Shown here: piece by piece, positions 35,949-44,909 of the stretch
How the letters are laid out: each line of letters opens with the position of its first letter
Numbering within the stretch: position 1 is the stretch's first letter
Assembly (NCBI RefSeq): GCF_023923205.1
Contig: NZ_CP099490.1
Span: forward strand, 434,001-498,000
Direction of reading: 5' to 3'
DNA length: 64,000 nt
Source of the DNA: Ornithinimicrobium cryptoxanthini
GTDB taxonomy: Bacteria; Actinomycetota; Actinomycetes; Actinomycetales; Dermatophilaceae
The notes under the pieces: generated by a model
The model's input: the letters and a program-made list of their open reading frames with translations, nothing else
Database searches by the model: none
Told to the model about the DNA's origin: nothing
Position numbers and translations under genes: made by a program

Positions 35949-36979
35949 CGGATCAGTCCCTGGCCCAGGCCTCTGACATCGCGGTGTGGGTGACCATGGT
36001 GCTGCTCACCGTGGCGATGCTCGCCTTTGCGGCGCACCTGGCCATCACCGGTTCCCGCAGGGACGCGGAGGCGCGTGCGGCCAGCGAGGGTATACCGCGC
36101 GCCGGGTCGGGCGGCACCGTCGACTCGACCCTGGCCCAGGTCCGCGACGGTGCCCCCGGCGCGGGTGACCCGGGCTCGGGTGGCTCCGGCTCGGGCGTGG
36201 CCGTCCTCGACCGGGCGGAGTCGTCCCCGCCGCCGACCCGGCGCTGGGGCGTGATCGGGCTGCAGGTCACCTGGCTGGCGACCTTTGCGCTCATGGCTGC
36301 CGTGGCGCTGCGCGGCCTGGCGGTCGAGCGGGCACCGCTGGGCAATATGTATGAGTTCGCGCTGGTCGCCGCCATGTTCACACTCATCGTCTTCTCGCTG
36401 TGGAGCCTGCGGCGGGACCGGTTGTGGCTGGGCCTGTTCGTCACCCTGCCGGTGCTGCTGATCCTGGGGCTGGCGAAAATCTCGTGGTACACCGAGGCGT
36501 CCGACCTCATGCCCTCCCTGAACTCGATCTGGCTGTGGATCCACGTCAGCGTGGCGACGTTGTCGGTCGCGCTGTTCACGATCGGTGCGGTGCTGGCGCT
36601 GCTCTATCTGGCCAAGGACCGTGCGCAGGCCAAGGGCGAGGTCACCGGCTGGCTCGCGGCCCTGCCGAGCGTGCCGTCGCTGGAGCGGATCACCTATGGC
36701 ATCCACATCATCGCCTTCCCACTGTGGACCTTCACCCTGATCGCCGGGGCGATCTGGGCCGAGCAGGCCTGGGGCCGCTACTGGGGGTGGGACCCCAAGG
36801 AGGTGTGGACCTTCGTGATCTGGGTGGTCTACGCCGCCTACCTGCACGCCCGGGCCACCGCGGGCTGGACGGTGCGCAAGGCGACCTGGCTGGCGGTCGC
36901 CGGCTTCGTCTGCATCATGATCAACTACGGCGTGGTCAACCTGTTCTTCGTCGGCTGGCACTCCTACTCGGGGGTCTGA
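35945..36979 (+). CDS. ccsB: Cytochrome c biogenesis protein CcsB/ResC
   Basis: A 344-residue haem-handling membrane protein. The tryptophan-rich WWD motif is visible as WGRYWGWDPKEVWTFVIW, with His residues in LWIHVSVAT and YLHARAT. An extra Gly/Ser/Ala-rich cytoplasmic segment (about residues 35-95) sits between TM1 and TM2. ATGA overlap with resB. Confidence 0.96.
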   Translation: MTDQSLAQASDIAVWVTMVLLTVAMLAFAAHLAITGSRRDAEARAASEGIPRAGSGGTVDSTLAQVRDGAPGAGDPGSGGSGSGVAVLDRAESSPPPTRRWGVIGLQVTWLATFALMAAVALRGLAVERAPLGNMYEFALVAAMFTLIVFSLWSLRRDRLWLGLFVTLPVLLILGLAKISWYTEASDLMPSLNSIWLWIHVSVATLSVALFTIGAVLALLYLAKDRAQAKGEVTGWLAALPSVPSLERITYGIHIIAFPLWTFTLIAGAIWAEQAWGRYWGWDPKEVWTFVIWVVYAAYLHARATAGWTVRKATWLAVAGFVCIMINYGVVNLFFVGWHSYSGV

Positions 36980-36984
36980 GGGTC

Positions 36985-37251
36985 GTGTTCAAATACACCG
37001 TCTATCGGCTGGGGCTCTTCCTGGTCGCGCTTCTCGTCCTGTTGCTGGTGAACCTGCAGCCGTTGTGGGCGGTCGTGATCGCCGGACTGTTCTCCATGGT
37101 GACCTCGCTCTTCCTGCTGCGCGGTCCGCGGGAGGAGGCGGCCCGCAACATCGAGGAGCGCGTGGCCGCGTCCCGCGCCCGCCGGGCCGAGAAGGTCGCC
37201 TCGGAGCGGACGGACGAGGACGACGAGGACGCGGAGATCGACCAGCGCTGA
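36985..37251 (+). CDS. DUF4229 small membrane protein
   Basis: An 88-residue protein with two TM helices (LGLFLVALLVLLLVNLQPLWAVVIAGLFSMVTSLFLL shortened here to its core near residues 8-45) and a charged C-terminal tail (RARRAEKVASERTDEDDED). GTG 36985 is 5 nt after the ccsB stop. It matches the DUF4229 family found next to ccs and men genes in Actinobacteria. Function unknown. Confidence 0.85.
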   Translation: MFKYTVYRLGLFLVALLVLLLVNLQPLWAVVIAGLFSMVTSLFLLRGPREEAARNIEERVAASRARRAEKVASERTDEDDEDAEIDQR

Positions 37252-37255
37252 CCGG

Positions 37256-38131
37256 CTACAGGACCAGGCCGAGGGTCAGCAGCGCCGCGAAAGCGAGCTG
37301 GTAGAGGCCGGTGCGGCCGATCACCGGCACCAGGTCGCGGCCGAGAGCCCCACCACGGACCGGTTGCACGGCGAACGCCGCGAGGGGAGCGGCGCCGAGC
37401 GCCAGGAGCGACCAGGGGTGCACGAGCGCGGCGATGACCGTGGTGAGGAGCGGGATGGCCAGCAGCGCGGCATACAGCCACCGGGTGCGGGCGTCGCCGA
37501 GACGCACGGCCAGGGTGCGCTTGCCGGAGGTGGTGTCCCCGGGGATGTCGCGCAGGTTGTTGACCACGAGGATCGCGCAGGCGATGGCCCCCACCCCGAC
37601 CGCGCCGGCCCACGACGCCAGGTCCAGGGCCTTGGCCTGTGTCCAGGTCGTGCCCAGCACGGCGACCAGCCCGAAGAAGATGAAGACCATGATCTCGCCG
37701 AGCCCGCGGTAGCCGTAGGGGTGCTCGCCCCCGGTGTAGCGCCAGGCGGCCACGATGGCGGCAGCGCCGACCAGCAGCAGGATCCAGGCGTTGGACAGCG
37801 CGACCAGGGTCAGGCCGCAGAGGGCGGCGACGCCAAACCACAGGAACGCCATGAGCTTGACGTTGGCGGGGTCGGCCAGGCGCTGCCCGACCAGGCGCAC
37901 CGGACCGACGCGCACCGTGCCGCTATCCGTGCCCCGCACGCCGTCGGAGTAGTCGTTGGCGTAGTTGACGCCGATCTGCAGACTCAGGGAGACCAGCAGC
38001 GCCAGCAGGGCCAGGCCAAGGTCAGAGTGGCCCAGGGCCTGGGCCGACCCGGTGCCGACAGCCACGGGGGCGACGGCAGCAGGCAGGGTCCGGGGCCGCG
38101 CACCGGCGACCCACTGGGGAAGTGACGCCAC
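37256..38131 (-). CDS. menA: 1,4-dihydroxy-2-naphthoate polyprenyltransferase MenA
   Basis: A 291-residue UbiA-superfamily membrane enzyme that prenylates dihydroxynaphthoate in menaquinone synthesis. The Asp-rich motif NYANDYSDGVRGTD lies near residue 55 and eight to nine TM helices follow. GTG start at 38131. It is convergent with the DUF4229 gene with a 4-nt gap. Confidence 0.95.
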   Translation of the reverse strand: MASLPQWVAGARPRTLPAAVAPVAVGTGSAQALGHSDLGLALLALLVSLSLQIGVNYANDYSDGVRGTDSGTVRVGPVRLVGQRLADPANVKLMAFLWFGVAALCGLTLVALSNAWILLLVGAAAIVAAWRYTGGEHPYGYRGLGEIMVFIFFGLVAVLGTTWTQAKALDLASWAGAVGVGAIACAILVVNNLRDIPGDTTSGKRTLAVRLGDARTRWLYAALLAIPLLTTVIAALVHPWSLLALGAAPLAAFAVQPVRGGALGRDLVPVIGRTGLYQLAFAALLTLGLVL

Positions 38132-38134
38132 GAC

Positions 38135-38395
38135 CTAGATGCCGCGCAGGAAGTCGGTGTCGTCGTCTGGGCCGCGCGGACCCTGAGGGCGCGGCCGCGG
38201 ACGGGGCTGGAGGATGCCTCGGGGCCGGCCGGCAATCAGCCAGCTGATCCCACCGGCCAGGGGCACCAGGAGAGTGACGACGAGCCAGATCATCTTGGGC
38301 AGCCCTCGCACCCGGTCCTCCTCCGACTGCACCACGTCGACGACGCAGTAGACGGTGAAGGCCAGCAGGGCCACAAAAAGAACCACCCGGGGCAC
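38135..38395 (-). CDS. PLDc_N-domain small membrane protein
   Basis: An 86-residue protein with two TM segments and the phospholipase D-nuclease N-terminal signature (RVRGLPKMIWLVVTLLVPLAGGISWLIAGRP). GTG 38395 follows GGGAGGAG. It lies 3 nt upstream of menA on the same strand. The family occurs in many Actinobacteria near men genes; function unknown. Confidence 0.88.
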   Translation of the reverse strand: MPRVVLFVALLAFTVYCVVDVVQSEEDRVRGLPKMIWLVVTLLVPLAGGISWLIAGRPRGILQPRPRPRPQGPRGPDDDTDFLRGI

Positions 38396-38416
38396 GGATC
38401 TCCTCCCAGACTCAAG

Positions 38417-39496
38417 TCACTCCGCAGAACTGCGGCGACTCCCCATTGTGCCACCTCCACCAGCACACCTGTGCCGTAGCGCCGCCAGGTCGGGCTTGCC
38501 GGAGCGCAGCAGAGGCAGCCGGTCCAACCACAGCACCTGGCGTGGCAACGAGTGCGGCGAGAGCTCGGCACGCAGTGTCTCGCGCAGCTCCTGCAGGGAG
38601 ACCTGCGCGCCCACGAGGACCGCGGCGACCCGCTGTCCCCACTCCGGGTCGGGGACGGCGATCACGACCGCCTCGCGCACCCCGGGCAGCCGGAGCAGAG
38701 CCTCCTCCACGGGTCGAGGCGCCACCTTGAACCCGCCGGTGTTGATGACGTCGTCGACCCGGCCGAGCAGGCGGAGCCGGCCGTCCACGAGCTCGCCCAG
38801 GTCGTCCGTGCGGAACCACCGCTGACCGGCGTCGTCCGTGGTGAACCGTGCGGCGGTCAGGTCCGGGTCGTGCAGATAGCGACTGGCCAGCACCGGCCCG
38901 CCGAGCAGCACCCGCCCCTCGTCGAGCTGGACGGTGACCTCGGTCAGGGGCGTGCCGTCATACACACACCCACCGGAGGTCTCGGTCATCCCGTAGGTCC
39001 GGTGGATCCGGACACCGGCCGCCTCGGCACGTGCCAGCAGGGATGCCGGCAGCGCTGCCCCGCCGACCAGGACGGCGTCGAAGTCGGTGAGGGCAGCCAG
39101 GCCGGAGGGGTCCTCGACGAGCCGCAGCAGCTGGGTGGGGACCAGGGAGACGAACCGCGGCCCGGTGAGGTGCGCGGCCGCTGACGTGAAGGTCTCGACG
39201 GTGAACGATCCCTCGAGCCGGACGGGCGCGGTCCCCGCCAGGGCGGAGCGCACCACCACCTGCCAGCCGGCCACATGGTCGGTCGGCAGGGTCAGGAGCC
39301 ACTGGCCGTGCCCGCCGACCCGCTCGGCTGTGGCTGCCGCGGAGGACTGCAGAGCCGCCGCGGACAGCTCGACCTGTTTGGGCTCGCCGGTGGATCCCGA
39401 CGTGGTCAGGACGACCCCGTCGCCGCCCAGCGCCTGCTCGGCGGTGCGCAGCAGGTCGATGACGGGGACGGGTCCGGTCGGGGGAGTCACGGGCAC
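38417..39496 (-). CDS. menE: O-succinylbenzoate-CoA ligase MenE
   Basis: A 359-residue adenylate-forming ligase that activates o-succinylbenzoate. The P-loop LTTSGSTGEPKQVELS is near residue 32, RTYGMTETSGGCVYDG is the adenine/aryl pocket, and the hinge and C-terminal domain (LGRVDDVINTGGFKVAPRPVE, RSGKPDLAALR) are complete. It is shorter than enteric MenE, as is usual in Actinobacteria. GTG start. Confidence 0.94.
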   Translation of the reverse strand: MPVTPPTGPVPVIDLLRTAEQALGGDGVVLTTSGSTGEPKQVELSAAALQSSAAATAERVGGHGQWLLTLPTDHVAGWQVVVRSALAGTAPVRLEGSFTVETFTSAAAHLTGPRFVSLVPTQLLRLVEDPSGLAALTDFDAVLVGGAALPASLLARAEAAGVRIHRTYGMTETSGGCVYDGTPLTEVTVQLDEGRVLLGGPVLASRYLHDPDLTAARFTTDDAGQRWFRTDDLGELVDGRLRLLGRVDDVINTGGFKVAPRPVEEALLRLPGVREAVVIAVPDPEWGQRVAAVLVGAQVSLQELRETLRAELSPHSLPRQVLWLDRLPLLRSGKPDLAALRHRCAGGGGTMGSRRSSAE

Positions 39497-39554
39497 CGGC
39501 CCAGCCTACGGACTGGTCGTATCGGTGCCGCCGCGTCCCGGCCGGCCCGCGGCG

Positions 39555-40196
39555 TCAGCCGTTGAAGCTCTCCTGCATGTCGACGAACCACTCGTCGTCG
39601 ACCTTCTGGAGGGTGATGACGTTGGCGCCCATGCCCTCGGCGAACAGCGGGGAGAAGTTGTCCTTGTCGACGACCGCGGTGGTGCCGTCGACGTCGGCAC
39701 CGTTGATCTCCATCGACTCGATGATGCCGGCCATCTCCGCATCGAACAGCTCGGAGGCCATGTCCGGGAAGATGCCGAGGCAGATCTCGTGGTCGGCCTC
39801 CTTGTCCTTCATCGGGCCCTCGGAGGAGAGGTCCATCATGAGGTCGCAGACCTGGTCCTCGCCATTGACGAAGGCAACCAGCCATTCCTTGGTGCGCTCG
39901 GCGGCGGCCTGACCCTCGGCGCCACCGGCGTCATCCTCGTCGGAGGGACCCTCGGTGGTCGCGGCCGCGTCGTCGGTGGGCTCGTCGGTGGTGGCTGCCG
40001 CGTCGCCGGTGGTGGTGGGCGCCTCGGTCGTCGCCGCAGCGTCGTCCGTGGTGGGCTCCTCAGTGGTCTCCGCCGCGTCGTCGGTGGTGGTCTCGTCCGC
40101 GGCGGTCGGTGTCTCCACGACCTCCGGGGTGTCATCGCTGCAGGCGGAGAGCAGCAGGAGCGGCGCTGCCAGAGCAGCCGCGAGTGTGCGTCGCAT
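39555..40196 (-). CDS. Secreted lipoprotein with Thr/Ala/Asp-rich linker, unknown function
   Basis: A 213-residue lipoprotein: signal peptide with lipobox LLLSACS (Cys near residue 19), then about 70 residues of low complexity built from TTDDAAATTEAP-like units, then a globular C-terminal domain (TKEWLVAFVNGEDQVCDLMMDLSS, SFNG end) with two Cys that could form a disulfide. ATG 40196 follows GGGGAGGAA. It lies between menE and menB, but a link to menaquinone is not evident. Confidence 0.82.
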   Translation of the reverse strand: MRRTLAAALAAPLLLLSACSDDTPEVVETPTAADETTTDDAAETTEEPTTDDAAATTEAPTTTGDAAATTDEPTDDAAATTEGPSDEDDAGGAEGQAAAERTKEWLVAFVNGEDQVCDLMMDLSSEGPMKDKEADHEICLGIFPDMASELFDAEMAGIIESMEINGADVDGTTAVVDKDNFSPLFAEGMGANVITLQKVDDEWFVDMQESFNG

Positions 40197-40308
40197 CGTT
40201 GGGTTCCTCCCCTTAGACATCACAAAGTCCAACTCATCATTCTCCCATGATGCCGCTGGTTCACTAAACCGACCGCTCGACGACGATGCCCCAGCTCAGG
40301 CAGACGCT

Positions 40309-41238
40309 TCAGAAATACCATGGGAACGGTCCCCAGTCGGGGTCGCGCCGCTCCAGGAAGGAGTCGCGGCCCTCGACCGCCTCATCAGTCATGTAGGCCA
40401 GGCGGGTGGCCTCGCCGGCGAAGACCTGCTGGCCCATCAGCCCGTCATCGACCTGGTTGAAGGCGAACTTCAGCATCCGCTGGGCGGTGGGCGACTTGCC
40501 CATGATCTCGCCGGCGACGACGAGGGCCTCGCGCTCCAGGTCGGCGTGGTCGACGACCAGGTTGACGGCGCCCATGTCGTGCATCTGCTGCGCGTCATAG
40601 GTGCGGCCGAGGAAGAAGATCTCCCGGGCGAACTTCTGCCCCACCATGCGCGCGAGGTAGGCCGAGCCGTAGCCCGCATCGAAGCTGCCCACGTCGGCGT
40701 CGGTCTGCTTGAACCGGGCGTGCTCACGCGAGGCGATCGTCAGGTCGCAGACGACGTGCAGGGAGTGGCCCCCACCGGCGGCCCAGCCGTTGACGAGGGC
40801 CACGACCACCTTGGGCATGGTCCGGATCAGCCGCTGCACCTCCAGGATGTGCAGCCGACCCCCCGCCGCCTTGACCCGCGCCTCGTCGACGGTGTCCGCG
40901 GTCTCGCCCCCGGCATACTGGTAGCCCGAGCGGCCTCGGATCCGCTGGTCGCCGCCGGAGCAGAACGCATGGCCACCGTCCTTGGGGCTCGGTCCGTTGC
41001 CGGTGAGCAGCACCACGCCTACGTCGGGCGTCATCCGCGCGTGGTCCAGCGCGCGATAGAGCTCGTCGACGGTGTGCGGGCGGAAGGCGTTGCGCACCTC
41101 GGGGCGGTCGAACGCGATCCGCACCGCCCCTACATCACGGGCCCGGTGGTAGGTGATGTCGCTGAACTCGAAGCCGTCGACGACCTCCCACTGGGTGGGG
41201 TCGAACGCGTTGGCTGTCTGGCTGGTGTGGTCGTTCAC
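40309..41238 (-). CDS. menB: 1,4-dihydroxy-2-naphthoyl-CoA synthase MenB
   Basis: A 309-residue crotonase-fold enzyme that cyclises o-succinylbenzoyl-CoA. MenB-typical segments are FCSGGDQRIRGRSGY, VVALVNGWAAGGGHSLHVVCDLTIAS, DADVGSFDAGYGSAYLARMVG and a C-terminal DWGPFPWYF tail. GTG start at 41238. Confidence 0.96.
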   Translation of the reverse strand: MNDHTSQTANAFDPTQWEVVDGFEFSDITYHRARDVGAVRIAFDRPEVRNAFRPHTVDELYRALDHARMTPDVGVVLLTGNGPSPKDGGHAFCSGGDQRIRGRSGYQYAGGETADTVDEARVKAAGGRLHILEVQRLIRTMPKVVVALVNGWAAGGGHSLHVVCDLTIASREHARFKQTDADVGSFDAGYGSAYLARMVGQKFAREIFFLGRTYDAQQMHDMGAVNLVVDHADLEREALVVAGEIMGKSPTAQRMLKFAFNQVDDGLMGQQVFAGEATRLAYMTDEAVEGRDSFLERRDPDWGPFPWYF

Positions 41239-41306
41239 GCCGCTCAGGGTAGCCAGGACGGGCGGCGAGGTGGTGACCTGGCTCGGAGCATCACTGACTC
41301 ACGCGC

Positions 41307-41720
41307 TCACTGGTCCCGGCTGGACAGCACGCAGAACTCGTTGCCCTCAGGGTCAGCGAGGACCGTCCAGGTGACCTCGTCCTGGTCCTGGCCGACATCG
41401 ACCCGGGAGGCGCCCATCTCGAGCAGGCGCTGGATCTCGGCGTCGCGGTCCTGGCTCGCGTAGGGCGCCAGGTCGAGGTGGAGGCGGTTCTTGACCTGCT
41501 TGCCCTCCGGGACCGGGACGAAGACCAGGCCCTGGCCGCGGCGCATCCAGGTCTCCAGGTCGGGGGCCCTGGCCGCCTGCTCGAGCGCGTGCCGTGGCAC
41601 GAGGACGACCTCGTCCGGTGCCTCGTAGGCCACGGTCCAGTCCAGCACCTCGGCCCACCAACGTGCCTGCGCGTGCGCGTCAAGGCAGTCGATCACGACG
41701 GTGTACCACTTCAGAGCCAT
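41307..41720 (-). CDS. VOC (glyoxalase-like) superfamily protein
   Basis: A 137-residue protein with two beta-alpha-beta-beta-beta units (WYTVVIDCLDAHAQARWWAEVLDW and GLVFVPVPEGKQVKNRLHLDLAP, ending DPEGNEFCVLSSRDQ). It matches actinobacterial glyoxalase-like domain proteins. ATG 41720 is chosen as the start of the conserved fold. It is divergent from menC by 71 nt. The substrate is unknown. Confidence 0.88.
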   Translation of the reverse strand: MALKWYTVVIDCLDAHAQARWWAEVLDWTVAYEAPDEVVLVPRHALEQAARAPDLETWMRRGQGLVFVPVPEGKQVKNRLHLDLAPYASQDRDAEIQRLLEMGASRVDVGQDQDEVTWTVLADPEGNEFCVLSSRDQ

Positions 41721-41791
41721 GAGACCACAGTGCCGCAAGCCACTGACAGTGTCGCGACAAGCGGGGGTCCTTGCGGTCCTACGCTGGTCGG

Positions 41792-42787
41792 GTGATCCCC
41801 GACCTGGCTGAGCTCCTGGCTGCCGCGACCCCGGTGGCACTGCCGATGCGGGTGCGCTTCCGCGGCGTCGAGGTGCGCGAGACAGTGCTGCTCCACGGCC
41901 CGTCGGGGTGGGGGGAGTTCGGCCCGTTCGTCGAGTATGCGGACGAGGAAGCCGCACGTTGGCTCACCGCAGGCCTCGAGGCGGCGTGGGGACGCTGGCC
42001 CGAACCCGTGCGGGACCACCTGGAGGTCAACGCCACCGTGCCGGCCGTCAGGCCCGAGCAGGTGGCCGGGGTGCTCGCCCGGTTCGACGGGTGCCGGACA
42101 GTCAAGGTCAAGGTTGCTGAGCGTGGGCAGACGCTGGACAATGACGTGGCTCGCGTGGCGGAGGTCCGCGCCCTGGTCGGTCCGACTGTGAGCGTCCGGG
42201 TCGATGCCAACGCTGCCTGGACGGTGGACCAGGCGAGGGAGGCGCTGACCCGGCTCTCGGCATACGACCTGCAGTATGCCGAGCAGCCCTGCCCGGAGGT
42301 GGCGGACCTGGCGCGACTGCGCGTGCTGCTGGCTCGCGACGGCGTGGACGTGCCGATCGCCGCAGATGAGTCGGTGCGGCGAGCCGAGGACCCTCTGCGC
42401 GTGGCGCGCGAGGGAGCGGCGGACCTGATCGTGGTCAAGGTCGCGCCGCTCGGGGGAGTGGCCGCGGCGCTGGAGATCGTGGCGGGGGCCGGGCTGCCGG
42501 CGGTGGTCTCGAGCGCCCTGGACACCTCGGTCGGGATCGCCGCGGGGGTCGCGCTCGGTGCGGCGCTGCCCGGCCTGGACCTGGCGTGCGGCTTGGGCAC
42601 GGTGGGGCTGCTGGCAGCTGACGTCGCGGCACGCCCGCTCGTGCCCACGGCAGGGGTGCTGACGGTCGCCGACGCCCACGCGGTGGTGTCGGCCGCCGAC
42701 CAGCCAGGCCTGGCCGGTCACGAGCTGTCCGGGTCACGGCGGGACTGGTGGTTGGAGCGCCTGGCTCGCTGCCACGAGGTGCTCTGA
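41792..42787 (+). CDS. menC: O-succinylbenzoate synthase MenC
   Basis: A 331-residue enolase-superfamily enzyme that dehydrates SHCHC to o-succinylbenzoate. The Lys pair in VKVKVAERG, the metal ligands in SVRVDANAAW, YAEQPCPEV and IAADESVR, and the second Lys in LIVVKVAPLGG are visible. GTG 41792 is taken as start because the fold begins there. MenD and MenF are not in the window. Confidence 0.94.
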   Translation: MIPDLAELLAAATPVALPMRVRFRGVEVRETVLLHGPSGWGEFGPFVEYADEEAARWLTAGLEAAWGRWPEPVRDHLEVNATVPAVRPEQVAGVLARFDGCRTVKVKVAERGQTLDNDVARVAEVRALVGPTVSVRVDANAAWTVDQAREALTRLSAYDLQYAEQPCPEVADLARLRVLLARDGVDVPIAADESVRRAEDPLRVAREGAADLIVVKVAPLGGVAAALEIVAGAGLPAVVSSALDTSVGIAAGVALGAALPGLDLACGLGTVGLLAADVAARPLVPTAGVLTVADAHAVVSAADQPGLAGHELSGSRRDWWLERLARCHEVL

Positions 42788-42818
42788 CCCCGGACCGGGT
42801 GCGCGGTGTGGTGAGGCG

Positions 42819-42856
42819 TTCACACGACTGAAACGCACGACATACGCCGGCAACAC
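42819..42856 (+). promoter_or_regulatory. Candidate GlnR operator upstream of amt
   Basis: TTCAC-N6-GAAAC (42819-42834) fits the GlnR half-box gTnAC-N6-GaAAC, and after 6 nt a weaker CATAC-N6-AACAC pair follows in the expected register. It lies about 90-125 nt before the ammonium transporter, a standard GlnR target in Actinobacteria. Confidence 0.55.
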
Positions 42857-42944
42857 GCTCGCTGCCTCCGTGAAACGCAAGCGTCGTTGACTGCCTCCAT
42901 CGGTGCTGCTGTCAGCCGCACCCCGGAACAGCAGGAGGCACGTG

Positions 42945-44211
<1,267 letters not shown>

Positions 44212-44222
<11 letters not shown>

Positions 44223-44733
44223 CCGCCTCGAGCAGCGTGAGCAGGGAGGTGCGCAACTGGGCGCGGTCCGCCTCGCTGAGCTCCTCCAGGAGTGTCTCGG
44301 TCTGGGCCTTGCGGGCGGTCCGGATCTCCCTGGCCATCTCGCGGCCCTGGTCGGTCAGACCGACGAACACGGCCCGCCGGTCGTCGGGGTCGGCGGTGCG
44401 GGCCACCAGACCCTGCTCCTCGAGCGCGTCGACGACCTCGGTCGCCGAGCGCGGTGTGACTTGGAGCCAGCCGGCCAGGCCGCCCATCCGCAGCCCACGG
44501 GAGACGCCGTCCTCGGCATCGGGGCTGCGGCGTCGACCGCGGCGCCCCTCGCTGCGAGCGATGGCGCCCAGGGCGCGAGCCTGGTGGGGGGACAGGCCCC
44601 AGGGGGCCGTCTCGATGGCCGACCCGCGACGCAGGTGACGCGCCAGGTGCTGGATCAGCTCGATCTCGGAGGCCTCGCTGGGGTCGAACTCGTGGTGGTG
44701 GTCGCGGTTGTCGTTGATGGGGTGGTGATGCAT
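44212..44733 (-). CDS. MarR family regulator with His-rich N-terminus
   Basis: A 173-residue winged-helix regulator (VTPRSATEVVDALEEQGLVART, wing DPDDRRAVFVGLTDQG). The first 14 residues carry six His in MHHHPINDNRDHHHEF, suggesting metal binding; a basic insert (GRRGRRRSPDAED) precedes the recognition helix. ATG 44733 follows AAGGG. It is divergent from the ABC exporter; the shared region holds overlapping promoters and a TTTG-N5-CAAA dyad. Confidence 0.88.
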
Positions 44734-44802
44734 GCGTGCATCCCTTCTGCGGGTCCGGTGTCGAACGCTCTGATGCTTGCGTGCGGACCGTCGCAGTGCG
44801 GA

Positions 44803-44843
44803 CTCTAACAGATTTGTAGAGCAAACACACAATGTGGTAACCT
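44803..44843. promoter_or_regulatory. Divergent MarR/ABC promoters with TTTG-N5-CAAA dyad
   Basis: Plus strand: TTGTAG (44814)-18 nt-TAACCT (44838). Minus strand: TTGTGT-18 nt-TTAGAG covering 44832 to 44803. The dyad at 44813-44825 overlaps both, so one bound repressor could silence both directions. Confidence 0.45.
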
Positions 44844-44909
44844 CACTATCGTCACGAACACCCTGCCAGCACCGACGACTGGCCGCACAACCTGAGAGGA
44901 GGGGTGCCC

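Noticed and set aside
41307..41957. Longer 216-residue form of the VOC protein
   Set aside because: The extra N-terminal part would overlap the menC start and is Arg/Pro-rich shadow sequence; the fold starts at ATG 41720.
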